Source: Amphibacillus cookii (GTDB lineage Bacteria; Bacillota; Bacilli; Bacillales; Amphibacillaceae). From it: 64,000 nucleotides of DNA. The stretch covers positions 62,001 through 126,000 of the forward strand of contig NZ_JAFBDS010000008.1 in NCBI RefSeq assembly GCF_016908375.1, written 5' to 3'. The translations under genes were made by a program, and so were the position numbers. The notes under the pieces were generated by a model, which did no database searches, was not told where the DNA came from, and worked only from the letters and a program-made list of their open reading frames with translations. Each line of letters opens with the position of its first letter. Within the stretch, counting starts at the first letter, position 1. Below, piece after piece: positions 17,818 through 27,081 of the stretch.

Positions 17818-18510
17818 ATGGTTTCAAAAATCGAATGCGTCGATCTAACAAAGTCATACCAGGGTGATGGTGTTGAAACCACAGCTGTCCACAAGCTTAA
17901 TCTCTGTTTTAAAAGAAACGAATTCACCTCGGTCATCGGTCGATCTGGCTCAGGAAAATCAACATTACTGAGTCTTTTAGGGACTTTAGATCGCCCAACT
18001 AAGGGGAAAATTTTGTATGATGGAGAAGAAATCGGTGCGAAAAGTCATCGGCGCTTGGCTGACTTTCGCTTTGAACAGGTTGGCTTTGTCTTTCAACAAT
18101 TTCACCTGTTACCTACATTAAATGTTTTGGAAAATGTATTAACTCCTTTATTTGGACGCAAGGTCTCCTATCATAAACACATGCGTGCAAAAGAAGTGTT
18201 AGATTACGTGGATTTGCAAGATAAGACGACTGCATTGCCGTCACAATTATCTGGTGGGCAGCAACAGCGGGTGGCGATTGCCCGAGCGATTATCCATAAG
18301 CCGAGTTGGTTACTTGTAGATGAGCCAACAGGCAATTTAGATAGTATTGCGAGTGAGCGTATTTTCAACCTATTAAAGCAATTACATCAAGATGATGGCT
18401 GTGGTGTTATTTTTGTTACGCATGAATCAAACTTAGCTGCTCGGACAGAGCGAATCATTACCATGCAGGATGGATGTGTCATCAAAGATCAAGTTGGTGT
18501 GCCTCTATGA
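17818..18510 (+). CDS. ABC transporter ATP-binding protein (MacB/LolD/YtrE type)
   Basis: 230-residue ATPase with Walker A GRSGSGKST, Q-loop FVFQQFHLLP, signature LSGGQQQRVAIARAI, Walker B LLVDEPTGNLD and H-loop THE. This class works with FtsX-type permeases as a mechanotransmission or export pump. ATG 17818 follows TGGAGG. Its stop overlaps the permease start (ATGA at 18507-18510), so the two are translationally coupled. Confidence 0.93.
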   Translation: MVSKIECVDLTKSYQGDGVETTAVHKLNLCFKRNEFTSVIGRSGSGKSTLLSLLGTLDRPTKGKILYDGEEIGAKSHRRLADFRFEQVGFVFQQFHLLPTLNVLENVLTPLFGRKVSYHKHMRAKEVLDYVDLQDKTTALPSQLSGGQQQRVAIARAIIHKPSWLLVDEPTGNLDSIASERIFNLLKQLHQDDGCGVIFVTHESNLAARTERIITMQDGCVIKDQVGVPL

Positions 18511-21191
18511 TCCACTTTATTTGGAAAAATTGGAAGCGCAAAAAAGAACGGCTTTTTTTACTACTGCTAGGTGTCGTGGTGATTGCAGCGGGCTTGTCTT
18601 ATTTAGTTGGATTGTCAGATCGAAATCAGCTGACTATTACTGAAGAGCTCCAGCAAAGCTGGCAATCATCGTATCATATTGTGGTAAGACCAGCTGGAAC
18701 TAGAGGTGAAACCGAGCATGATGATCTGTTAGACACGAATTTTTTGAGTGGGATTTCAGGGGGGATTTCTACTGCTCAGTATGAACAAATTAAAGCGATG
18801 ACTGACATTGAAATGGCAGCCCCAATCGCCTTTATTGGCCATGTCTATTTTTTTCTAGAATTTGATAAACCTAATATAACAGAACCTGGTCTATATCGCT
18901 TTACGTCAGAGCATATTACGGGTGATGGCATTAACCAGCTAACGGATAGACATACGTCGTATCAATCCGTTAATGATCATCCGGGAGATTCAAATTTTAT
19001 GGCAGACTACTACCACCCCTTAAATGAAACACCTAATCTGATCATGCAATCTCAGTTACTTGCAGCAATTGACCCGGTTGAGGAGGCTGCACTAGTCGGA
19101 CTTGATCAAGCCATTCTCGATATTGGCAATGGTCGGTACTTTAGTGATCAGGATCAAGCAACACCTATTGCAGAAAACAGCTATTCATACCGTTTGCCAA
19201 TTTTATTAAGTAATCGATCTTATACCGATTCAGAGCTTGTTTATACCTATGAAAAACTGGAAGTTGAAATTGATGACAATGAAAGCCCTTCTCAAATTTA
19301 TCAACGTCTTGAATCCTTGGGAGGGCAAACGTATTTAGATCATTTAGACGGTGAGCCCGTTGAACAATTTCGCTATGATGATTATCAACTGTTTTCTTAT
19401 TTCGCTAACAGCCTTTCACGTTATGATCTAGAGACAGGTGAGGCTTATCCAGCAAGTGCGCTGCTCCAAGATGATTTTCAGTTATTTATGAAAGTAGCAC
19501 CGCTAGCATATGAACAAAAGGAAAGCCCATTCCCAGAGCAGTGGCCGAACGCCTATCGACTTAAAACCGTAACGATTGATTCTACAATTAATGATCAAGG
19601 ACGTTTTACTGGCTACCGGAATGAAGAGCGTTTTGATCAATCACTCCCCTTCATTAATCCCGAGTGGATTGGCTTTTATGATCCGAGCGATTTAGATATT
19701 GCACAAGACCCAACAACAGAGCTACCTATGGAAACTTATCGCCCGATTCGTGCGGAGCTCGTTTTTAATCCGGTCTTACAACCATTTAATCCACCCATTC
19801 CGTTAGAGCCGATTGGGGAAGGCTATAGCTTTTTAACTAGTCCACCAAGCATGCTAACGACGCTGGATCATGCGGAACAAATTCTTGGTGATCAGATTAT
19901 CTCAGCGATTAGGATTAAAGTTGAAGGCGTTGAAGGATTAACGGAGCAAAGTCAAGCAAAGTTGGAACAGATTGCCGAGCAAATCGAACAGCAAACCGGC
20001 TTGATTACTGACATTATGCTGGGATCATCACCTCAACAAACCTTGGTGTATCTACCGCAATCAGATACTGATGCAACAGAAGGCTGGTTTCAGCAGCCTT
20101 GGATTAAGCTGGGTGCGGCAATGACGATTTTCCGGGAAGCAACACTTAGTTATACCACTATTTTACTTATGACCATTGCTGTTGCCGTCTTGTACGTTTG
20201 GGCAACAGGATTAATTAATCTACAAGCACGAAAAAAAGAATTCGCGATCCTCTTAGCTGTTGGCTGGCGCCCAAGGCAAGTGGGGAAGTTGCTATTAACT
20301 GAATCTGTATGGTTAGGTGGGTTAACCGCACTTATCTCATGGCTGATTCTCGGTTGTGTTTATTGGAGTGAAGGCGTTCGTTTTTCACTAATTCGTTTTG
20401 TATTAGCAGGGATAATCGGTTGGATTATTTATCTACTCGGCTCCATTTTACCAATCATGATTGCTAGCAAGATTTCACCGATACAAACGATGCAACATGG
20501 GGAGATCATGACATCGAGCAAAGGGGTTTTACCGACAATCGGCGTTATAACAATGGCTCTTAATCACTTTTTCAGAAAATGGAGACGCTATGTCTTATCT
20601 GTTGTGACGATTGCTTTACCCTCGAGTCTATTAACGATTTTCTTGTATATCACACTGAGACTACAAGGCGTTATGTATACGACTAGCCTCGGGCAATATA
20701 TTGCCATTGATGTCGGTCCAGTCCATTATACAGCAGCTATTGTTGCGCTTGTCATCGCACTATTAACGACTGTCGAAATGATTTGGCAAAATGTCAGTGA
20801 ACGCCAATCCGAACTAGCGATATTAAAAGGGGTGGGTTGGCGGACTAATCAAGTGCGTTTACTTATTTGGCTTGAAGGCTTTTTTACAGGTCTGTTTGCA
20901 AGTGTCATCTCAGTTGTTATTTCTTTTTGTATCAGTTCCTGGCTTGAGCAGGCATGGACAAGTGATCGTATCGTCCATTTATTTTGGACTGGATTCATCC
21001 CACTTGTAGTTGGGTTAATCGGTTCAGTCATTCCTGCAGAAAGAGCCGTTCGACTAACACCGGTCCACGGCATCTACTCAGGGTATTCTAGTAGAGCAAC
21101 GCTGGAAAAATGGCTAAAATGGTTCGCAATCATTGGGATTTTTGCATTGATCATTACATTTGTATGTATGCTCTTCTTATTATTTTTATGA
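18507..21191 (+). CDS. FtsX-family ABC transporter permease, large
   Basis: 894-residue permease with two FtsX units. An N-terminal span (FLLLLLGVVVIAAGLSYLVG) is followed by a large extracellular region (about 35-530), a first three-span FtsX domain, and a second one near the C-terminus (AERAVRLTPVHGIYSGY). Start set at 18507 by the ATGA overlap; the frame continues upstream for 11 codons inside the ATPase gene. The size and domain order resemble bacitracin-type or peptide-sensing exporters, with the secreted protein at 17153 a possible partner (inference). Confidence 0.92.
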   Translation: MIHFIWKNWKRKKERLFLLLLGVVVIAAGLSYLVGLSDRNQLTITEELQQSWQSSYHIVVRPAGTRGETEHDDLLDTNFLSGISGGISTAQYEQIKAMTDIEMAAPIAFIGHVYFFLEFDKPNITEPGLYRFTSEHITGDGINQLTDRHTSYQSVNDHPGDSNFMADYYHPLNETPNLIMQSQLLAAIDPVEEAALVGLDQAILDIGNGRYFSDQDQATPIAENSYSYRLPILLSNRSYTDSELVYTYEKLEVEIDDNESPSQIYQRLESLGGQTYLDHLDGEPVEQFRYDDYQLFSYFANSLSRYDLETGEAYPASALLQDDFQLFMKVAPLAYEQKESPFPEQWPNAYRLKTVTIDSTINDQGRFTGYRNEERFDQSLPFINPEWIGFYDPSDLDIAQDPTTELPMETYRPIRAELVFNPVLQPFNPPIPLEPIGEGYSFLTSPPSMLTTLDHAEQILGDQIISAIRIKVEGVEGLTEQSQAKLEQIAEQIEQQTGLITDIMLGSSPQQTLVYLPQSDTDATEGWFQQPWIKLGAAMTIFREATLSYTTILLMTIAVAVLYVWATGLINLQARKKEFAILLAVGWRPRQVGKLLLTESVWLGGLTALISWLILGCVYWSEGVRFSLIRFVLAGIIGWIIYLLGSILPIMIASKISPIQTMQHGEIMTSSKGVLPTIGVITMALNHFFRKWRRYVLSVVTIALPSSLLTIFLYITLRLQGVMYTTSLGQYIAIDVGPVHYTAAIVALVIALLTTVEMIWQNVSERQSELAILKGVGWRTNQVRLLIWLEGFFTGLFASVISVVISFCISSWLEQAWTSDRIVHLFWTGFIPLVVGLIGSVIPAERAVRLTPVHGIYSGYSSRATLEKWLKWFAIIGIFALIITFVCMLFLLFL

Positions 21192-21286
21192 TTTGATCTT
21201 GCATAGAATCAGTAATTAATTGAAGTTTCTCCTAGCCATTTAAATCCGAACAACAAGTAGCGGAGTAAAATAAGCCCCGCACATAT

Positions 21287-21444
21287 ATAAAACGAACCTT
21301 CCATCAGTGGGCGTTCTCGTTCGTCTCCCACTGATGATTAGTTGAGTGAATCAGGACATTAGCGTCCGTTATCATCCACCTCAATCGATTTGCTCTATTC
21401 TCTAATTTGAGGTGGGGGTTTTACGGACGGTTAGCTGTGATAAA
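21287..21444 (+). repeat. Interspersed structured repeat, copy E
   Basis: Well-preserved full-length copy: ATAAAACGAACCTTCCATC ... GGACGGTTAGCTGTGATAAA, with hairpin 1 arms ATCAGTGGG / CCCACTGAT and hairpin 2 arms CCACCTCAA / TTGAGGTGG. Confidence 0.88.
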
Positions 21445-21540
21445 TCACGGAAAAAAATATATACATTGCCTCATTGTCTAGAATACCCGTCTCAATATGT
21501 TTATAAGAATGGTGTCCGATAGTGCACATAGTTGGGTGCA

Positions 21541-21693
21541 GAAGATAGCCAAGAAGTAGGCGTTAAGGGAGCAGATGGAAATATGTTAAGTGATGGTGAT
21601 AGCATCTCGATTATTAAGGACCTTAAAATTAAGAGTACATCATTATTGAATCATACAGACCCTGACGAAACGGCCACAAGAACCGCCCCATGA
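21541..21693 (+). pseudogene. PhnA/YjdM-like gene remnant
   Basis: A 51-codon open stretch without a start codon reads [20 protein letters not shown] then [13 protein letters not shown], matching the C-terminal PhnA/YjdM domain (VKDANGN-LxDGDxVxVIKDLKVKG). The N-terminal zinc-ribbon half and the last ~25 residues are missing; the final residues before the stop look unrelated. A degraded gene, not functional. Confidence 0.65.
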
Positions 21694-21764
21694 TTCGCGT
21701 TGTTCTTTGAAAAATGATATGCTATATTTTTATTAATACGGCTTGTTTTAAGGGGTATGATTCA

Positions 21765-22439
21765 ATGAAGCAAACGATTCTCGTTGTGGAAGATCAGCAA
21801 GTTCTTCGTGAGATCATGAAAGAGTATTTAGAAGATACGGGTTACGAAGTATTGGAAGCAAAGAATGGAATAGAAGCACTAGCGTTATTTGAGGAGAAAA
21901 AGATCCATTTACTTGTGTTAGATATTATGCTTCCTGAAATAGATGGATGGTCAGTGTGTCGAAGAATACGGAAGCAATCCAATGTACCGATACTTATGCT
22001 CACTTCTCGGTCAGATGATGATGACACACTGTTAGGTTTTGATTTGGGTGCAGATGATTATGTAGTAAAACCTTGCAGTCCTCCTGTTTTGTTAGCTCGA
22101 TGTAAGCGACTTTTAGAAATAAAAAGAGAGATACCACCGGCAGATACTTTAGTTGCTGGGCAATTTATGCTTGATTACTCTTCTAGAAAGATTACTGTAT
22201 CTGGAAGTGAAGTGCGTTTAACACACACAGAGTTTGAAATACTAGCGTATCTTATGGAGAATAAAGGAAGAATTTTAACAAAAGAACAATTAATTATGAA
22301 AATATGGGGATATGATTTTGAAGGAGAAGAACGCACGTTAAGTAGTCATATAAGAAATTTACGGTCGAAATTAGGTGAACACTCTAAACACATTGTCACA
22401 GTAATTCGTTCAGGATATAAATTTGAGGAGTACCTATGA
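21765..22439 (+). CDS. OmpR-family response regulator
   Basis: 224 residues. Receiver domain with phospho-acceptor Asp in LVLDIMLPEIDGW, the acidic pair VVEDQ, and Lys in DDYVVKP; C-terminal winged helix (LTHTEFEILAYLMENKGRIL, RTLSSHIRNLRSKLG). ATG 21765 follows AAGGGG; an upstream ATG lacks a ribosome binding site. It overlaps the kinase gene by 4 bases. Likely targets are the envelope genes that follow. Confidence 0.93.
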   Translation: MKQTILVVEDQQVLREIMKEYLEDTGYEVLEAKNGIEALALFEEKKIHLLVLDIMLPEIDGWSVCRRIRKQSNVPILMLTSRSDDDDTLLGFDLGADDYVVKPCSPPVLLARCKRLLEIKREIPPADTLVAGQFMLDYSSRKITVSGSEVRLTHTEFEILAYLMENKGRILTKEQLIMKIWGYDFEGEERTLSSHIRNLRSKLGEHSKHIVTVIRSGYKFEEYL

Positions 22440-24259
22440 GGAAAAGTATTGTTTCAAAGCTGTTTATAATGATTACCGGATTAAGTTTTTTAATCATTGG
22501 AAGTATTTTTGCTGTACAACATTTTTTCTTTGAGCATTTTTACATTAACCAAAAAACGAATGACATATATAGAGCTTTACAAGTGTATCAAGAGCGCGGT
22601 TTGCTTGAGGCTGAAAGTGCACAACAAGCCTTTCAAAATGAAGTACAATTTTATCAAGAAAATGATGCTTGGATAGCAGTTTTGGACGAGAATGGCTATC
22701 TGAAATATACAGAAGATTATTTTATTGAAGTTCAGGTCAATCAATCGGAAATAGTTGAAATACTTGGTCAAGATACGATAACCCTTCCATTATATACAAT
22801 ACTGGATATTGAACGAACAGTTTCTGCAAATCTTATTTTCCCCTATTTTTTAGAAAGTCCAGGCAAAGACATTGCAATTGAAGGCATTGTAATGGATGGT
22901 GTTTTATTTCCTCAACGAGTAGCTAGTGATGTCTCGAGTTTACGTGACGAGAGTCGCTTGGAAAATGAGCAGCTAATTCATAAAGAGTATGAGATGCTTC
23001 CCCATTTTAATAGTCCAACGGAATATTTTGAGGAAAATACGAGTGTATTGATGACAGGAACATTAACAGATATTCAAATTTCTCAAGAGCATTTTTCTCG
23101 TTACACTAATTCTATATTATTGAATCAAATTAAAGCGTTTCAAGCAGACTTGCTGTATGGAGATGTTGAGCATTGGTTAAATGATCCCATAAGCTACGTC
23201 ATAAATAATATAGAACATTCTATATTGATTGAAAAAATTGAACTAGGAAATGAGCCCGCGTATGTGGTCTCTCTTGCCTCTTTACAGCCAGTAGGGGAAG
23301 CAACTAATGTCATGCAAACCTATTTTGGCTATATTGCGATTGGTGCAGTTGTACTAGCTATTATTGCTTCTCTTTATTTATCACGCAAAATTGCTTCTCC
23401 ATTGATTCGAATGGAGAAGATGACGCAACAGATGGCCAAATTAAAATTTTCCGAAAGCATACCTATCGAATCAAATGATGAGATTGGAAATTTAGGTAAG
23501 AACATCAATAATTTGTCTACTATGCTAGAATCTCATATTTTTAAATTAGAACAAGAGATTGAAAAAGAAAAAAAACTGGAGACAACACGTAAAGAGTTTA
23601 TATCTGGCATCTCCCATGAATTAAAGACTCCTTTAAGTGTGCTTGAAAGTTGCCTCTACATTCTTAAAGATAAACCGAATAGTGAAAAAAAAGACTATTA
23701 TTTTAAGGCAATGGAAGACGAAGTGAAAAATATGAATTTCCTTGTAAAAGACATGCTGGAGCTTGCGAAATATGATGCCAATGCTTATAATCTTGAGATG
23801 CGGCCATTTAGATTGGATGAAGTGATTGAGCACGTGTATAGTAAGCAAGAAAAAGAATTATCCAATAAAAAATTACATGTGTTTAAGAGCCTTCATGAAG
23901 TAACAGTAATGGGGAATAAAAACCGTATAAGTCAGGTAGTATTGAATTTTTTAACAAATGCTGTCAGGTATACACCCGAGCGCAACGAAATTATACTGCT
24001 TATAAAGGAAAATGGCAATCAAGTTGAAGTTTTAATTGAGAATAAAGGGGTCCATATACCTGAAGAACAGCTTGATAAGATCTGGGATCGTTTTTATAGA
24101 GGCGATCAATCTAGAGATCGTTCGACTGGTGGGATGGGCTTAGGATTGGCAATATCAAAAAAAATTTTAGAGTGGCATCAAGCTCCATATGGTGTTCGTA
24201 ATACAGAAGAAGGGGTTCTTTTCTGGTTTAAATTGAATATAGCGGAGAAAGAAGTGTAG
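22436..24259 (+). CDS. Sensor histidine kinase, partner of the OmpR-type regulator
   Basis: 607 residues: N-terminal span (FIMITGLSFLIIGSIFAVQ), a large extracellular sensor (about 35-285), a second span (YIAIGAVVLAIIASLYL), HAMP, a HisKA domain with the phospho-histidine in FISGISHELKTPL, and a HATPase domain (NFLTNAVRYTPE, GGMGLGLAISKKI). The large extracellular part suggests sensing of an envelope signal. A terminator stem overlaps its stop codon. Confidence 0.93.
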   Translation: MRKSIVSKLFIMITGLSFLIIGSIFAVQHFFFEHFYINQKTNDIYRALQVYQERGLLEAESAQQAFQNEVQFYQENDAWIAVLDENGYLKYTEDYFIEVQVNQSEIVEILGQDTITLPLYTILDIERTVSANLIFPYFLESPGKDIAIEGIVMDGVLFPQRVASDVSSLRDESRLENEQLIHKEYEMLPHFNSPTEYFEENTSVLMTGTLTDIQISQEHFSRYTNSILLNQIKAFQADLLYGDVEHWLNDPISYVINNIEHSILIEKIELGNEPAYVVSLASLQPVGEATNVMQTYFGYIAIGAVVLAIIASLYLSRKIASPLIRMEKMTQQMAKLKFSESIPIESNDEIGNLGKNINNLSTMLESHIFKLEQEIEKEKKLETTRKEFISGISHELKTPLSVLESCLYILKDKPNSEKKDYYFKAMEDEVKNMNFLVKDMLELAKYDANAYNLEMRPFRLDEVIEHVYSKQEKELSNKKLHVFKSLHEVTVMGNKNRISQVVLNFLTNAVRYTPERNEIILLIKENGNQVEVLIENKGVHIPEEQLDKIWDRFYRGDQSRDRSTGGMGLGLAISKKILEWHQAPYGVRNTEEGVLFWFKLNIAEKEV

Positions 24260-24282
24260 GCGTTAAGTCTACACTTCTTTTT
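24249..24282 (+). terminator. Terminator after the histidine kinase gene
   Basis: Perfect 11-bp stem AAGAAGTGTAG / CTACACTTCTT with a 9-base loop and T-run; the kinase stop codon lies inside the left arm. Confidence 0.88.
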
Positions 24283-24372
24283 AATTGCACATCATCTGCA
24301 ACTGAAGTGCATCAAATCTGTAGATTCATCTTTTAGACTTTCATTGTAATCAAATGAAAGGAGAAATAGAAG

Positions 24373-25056
24373 ATGAACAAACGAAAAACAATCAATTTTT
24401 TATTCATACTTTTAGTACTAGGTGGAATTTTTTACACAATGAGTCACATGAAGTACATAAGTGACGACTCACAGATACAAATGCATGACATACGTGACGA
24501 CCCAGAAGATGGGACACGCTTAAGAGTGGTAATTGATCCAGGGCACGGTGGAGACGATGTGGGTGCAATAGGAGCAAGTGGACGATATGAGAAGGATTTT
24601 ACTTTATTGATAGCTCAAAACGTACAAAAATTGTTAGAAGCCGAACCCTTAATAGAAGTATTCATGACTCGGGAAGAAGATGAATTTTTATCTCAAACCA
24701 GTCGATTCAGACCACAGTTTGCTATTGAAAAAGAAGCAGATTTATTTGTGTCTATTCATGGAAATACATTCGATGATCCAACAGTTAGAGGAACAGAAAC
24801 CTATTATTATCATTCGCATTCACGACAATTTGCTGAAACAATACAAGAATATGTAGTGAATGCCACGCAATTTAGAGATCGAGGAACAAAAAAAGAAAGT
24901 TTTTTTGTTTTATCTGAAACAGAGATGCCAGCAGCACTAATCGAGGTAGGTTATTTAACTAATGCGGAAGAAGAAAGTGAAATGTGGGATAACGACTTCC
25001 AAGACAGGGTCGCACAAGCCATTGTGGAAGGAATTAAAGCGTATGCGGCTAGATAG
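24373..25056 (+). CDS. N-acetylmuramoyl-L-alanine amidase (Amidase_3, CwlD-like)
   Basis: 227-residue zinc amidase cleaving the lactyl-alanine bond of peptidoglycan. An N-terminal signal/anchor (FLFILLVLGGIFYTM) is followed by the catalytic domain: zinc ligands in DPGHGG, Glu in YEKDFTLLIAQ, His in VSIHGN and the catalytic Glu in ALIEVGYLTN. ATG 24373 follows AAAGGAG. Length and anchor are like sporulation CwlD, though a housekeeping paralogue is possible. It overlaps the deacetylase gene. Confidence 0.9.
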   Translation: MNKRKTINFLFILLVLGGIFYTMSHMKYISDDSQIQMHDIRDDPEDGTRLRVVIDPGHGGDDVGAIGASGRYEKDFTLLIAQNVQKLLEAEPLIEVFMTREEDEFLSQTSRFRPQFAIEKEADLFVSIHGNTFDDPTVRGTETYYYHSHSRQFAETIQEYVVNATQFRDRGTKKESFFVLSETEMPAALIEVGYLTNAEEESEMWDNDFQDRVAQAIVEGIKAYAAR

Positions 25057-25882
25057 AGGAAAAAGAAAAAGTGTCTGGGCTCAAAGAATGTCTCTAAATA
25101 AAAAAATAATACAAAGACGAATTAGTTCAATTAGTAATTGGTTAATCCTCTTGCTTTTCCTATGTTTTTTGCTATTAGGGTGCTCCCAAACGGATGATGT
25201 TGTAAAGGTAGAAAATAATGAATCTCATCGTGTAGAGAATGATGAGTCTGAAGCAACGAAAGAGCCGATAGATAAGCAAATAGAATCTGAAGTGAAAGCG
25301 TTTGAACCAATATTTCAAGGTGAGACTTCAAAAAAGAAGATTGCTTTGACGTTCGATGATGGACCACATCCCATTCATACTAGTGAAGTTCTACAATTGC
25401 TAAATCAGTACGATGCTAAGGCGACATTTTTCATGTTAGGAAGTCAAGTTGAAGAATATCCTCATATCGCAGCACAAGTGGCAGCGTCAGGTCATGAAAT
25501 TGGCAATCATACATGGAGTCATAAAAAATTAACGACGCTCTCAGAAAAGGAAGCAATAGACGAAATTTCTCTTGGAGTAATGGCCATTGAAGATGCTATT
25601 GGATATCAACCCACTCATTTTCGTCCACCTTTTGGAGAACGCAATGCGAATGTAGATCAGCTTGTTGGGATGCCATCTATTTTGTGGACCATCGATACGC
25701 GAGATTGGGATACAAGAAATCCTGAATCTATTTTTCAGATTGTGAAAAACAATGCAAATAATGGACAAATTGTATTGATGCATGACATTTATGATACTAC
25801 AGTGGAGGCGCTAGATCTCATTTTAAAGTATTTAACACTAGAAGGTTATCAATTTGTAACCATTAGCGAATTGATAAAATAA
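25043..25882 (+). CDS. Polysaccharide deacetylase lipoprotein
   Basis: About 279 residues. A basic N-terminus and hydrophobic stretch end in the lipobox LLLGC; an acidic linker leads to the NodB domain with metal-binding TFDDGPH, HxxxH in GNHTWSHKKL, RPPFGE, and DTRDWD. Likely de-N-acetylates peptidoglycan or another envelope glycan. ATG 25043 follows GGAAGGA and overlaps the amidase end by 14 bases, so the two cell-wall enzymes are probably coupled. Confidence 0.88.
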   Translation: MRLDRGKRKSVWAQRMSLNKKIIQRRISSISNWLILLLFLCFLLLGCSQTDDVVKVENNESHRVENDESEATKEPIDKQIESEVKAFEPIFQGETSKKKIALTFDDGPHPIHTSEVLQLLNQYDAKATFFMLGSQVEEYPHIAAQVAASGHEIGNHTWSHKKLTTLSEKEAIDEISLGVMAIEDAIGYQPTHFRPPFGERNANVDQLVGMPSILWTIDTRDWDTRNPESIFQIVKNNANNGQIVLMHDIYDTTVEALDLILKYLTLEGYQFVTISELIK

Positions 25883-25936
25883 AAGGCATTGAGTCTGAAT
25901 CAATTTCATAATTCGCATATTTACAAACAAATACGA

Positions 25937-25963
25937 ACGATATAGGTATTTATCGTTTTTTTG
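25937..25963 (+). terminator. Terminator after the polysaccharide deacetylase gene
   Basis: Perfect stem AACGATA / TATCGTT with 8-base loop followed by seven T residues. Confidence 0.85.
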
Positions 25964-25989
25964 TACGAAGATTAAATTGAAGAAAAGAA

Positions 25990-26205
25990 CGACTATATTA
26001 AGCGGAGGAAACAATGAGCGAGACGCCTTGAGGACAGCATCAGTCAAAGATCCACTTTAAGGAATGTTAGACTAAAAACGTCACATCGTGTGACAACGTC
26101 TAACTGATCAAACATCCTGTTGACCCGAGGCGATGCCTCAAGAAAGCAAGTCCATTGATTGACGGAACGCGTCAACACACTTCTCTTTAGATATGTTTAT
26201 ATATT
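25990..26205. repeat. Gene-free stretch with hairpins, possible interspersed element
   Basis: No coding signal between 25883 and 26567. This part is more GC-rich than the flanks and holds a perfect hairpin GTCACA-TCG-TGTGAC (26080-26094) and a motif GACCCGAGGCGATGCCTCA. The organisation resembles intergenic repeats seen in other Bacillaceae, but no second copy is in this window. 26206-26427 shows nothing I can name. Confidence 0.35.
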
Positions 26206-26427
26206 AACATTCGTGTTTAGCGTTAGCGCAAGCCATTATGAAATCCACTCATTCTGTTAAAAGTCAGTTCCACAACTATCTAAATAGTAAATATGAAATA
26301 TAAGCAACGTTAGTCCCTCATTTTACTATCGTTCGGGGCGCTATTCCAATCTCTAGAATAGATAATGTTTAATCAACTATATACCTTTTGGGATAAAAAT
26401 AACGTACCAAATGGATTTACCAATGCA

Positions 26428-26476
26428 TAAAAAAGCCCTAGAGATTAACATTTTGATCATCTTATAGGACTTTCTT
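26428..26476 (-). terminator. Terminator after the PH-domain gene
   Basis: Minus-strand AAAGTCCTATAAGAT pairs with ATCTCTAGGGCTTT and is followed by TTTTT. It lies about 90 bases beyond the PH-domain stop codon. Confidence 0.75.
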
Positions 26477-26566
26477 TTGCAGTTAACTAGATAGATTTGT
26501 AATTAACTAAACTTTCGCAGACTGAAATAAGTACGTTTTTTGAATGCATACCCACGACCTGAACTT

Positions 26567-27019
26567 TCACTGGCTTTCCTCACTATCACCTGTTTTTAAA
26601 CTAAACGCCTTAATGTCTTCATAAACAGATTCAGTCATTTCCGCATTTCTATAGTTTACTATGATAACATCCTCACTTGTCATAATCTGTATATAGGGTC
26701 CATTGCCTGAATGCAAATAAAGTCTAGCTTTTTCGATTTCATCCATTCTAAAGGTACCTTTCTTGAGGCTCAATAAAGAAAGTGCATTTGTTTTTCCCCG
26801 AATATTTGGTATTTCATCCGTTAATAATACGTCCTCAACTTCTTCGGCATCGATGCTTATACCATACATCCCGCCTATTTCTAAGGTCGTACCCTGTATT
26901 GATATTTTACTTTCCCTCGTAACCCAAAACAATGCAACGGCTAATCCCAAAACAACGAGTACAGACAGAATTGTCTTTACTTTGGATAACTTATCTCTAT
27001 CACTAAAGTTTTTTGACAT
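26567..27019 (-). CDS. Membrane-anchored bacterial PH-domain protein
   Basis: 150 residues: one N-terminal span (TILSVLVVLGLAVALFWVT) and a PH-like beta domain with the strand-rich segment TTLEIGGMYGISIDAEEVE and FRMDEIEKARLYLHSG. ATG 27019 follows AGGAGAGG. It is the last gene after an ABC exporter pair on the same strand. The family's role is unknown; a partner of the exporter is plausible. Confidence 0.7.
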   Translation of the reverse strand: MSKNFSDRDKLSKVKTILSVLVVLGLAVALFWVTRESKISIQGTTLEIGGMYGISIDAEEVEDVLLTDEIPNIRGKTNALSLLSLKKGTFRMDEIEKARLYLHSGNGPYIQIMTSEDVIIVNYRNAEMTESVYEDIKAFSLKTGDSEESQ

Positions 27020-27081
27020 CTAAATCCTCTCCTATTCTCCCTCATTATTAAATGATATTTGTACTTTATCGAGTCGTTCGC

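Noticed and set aside
26206-26427. Possible small RNA in the gap before the PH-domain gene
   Set aside because: No promoter-terminator pair or conserved structure could be made out.
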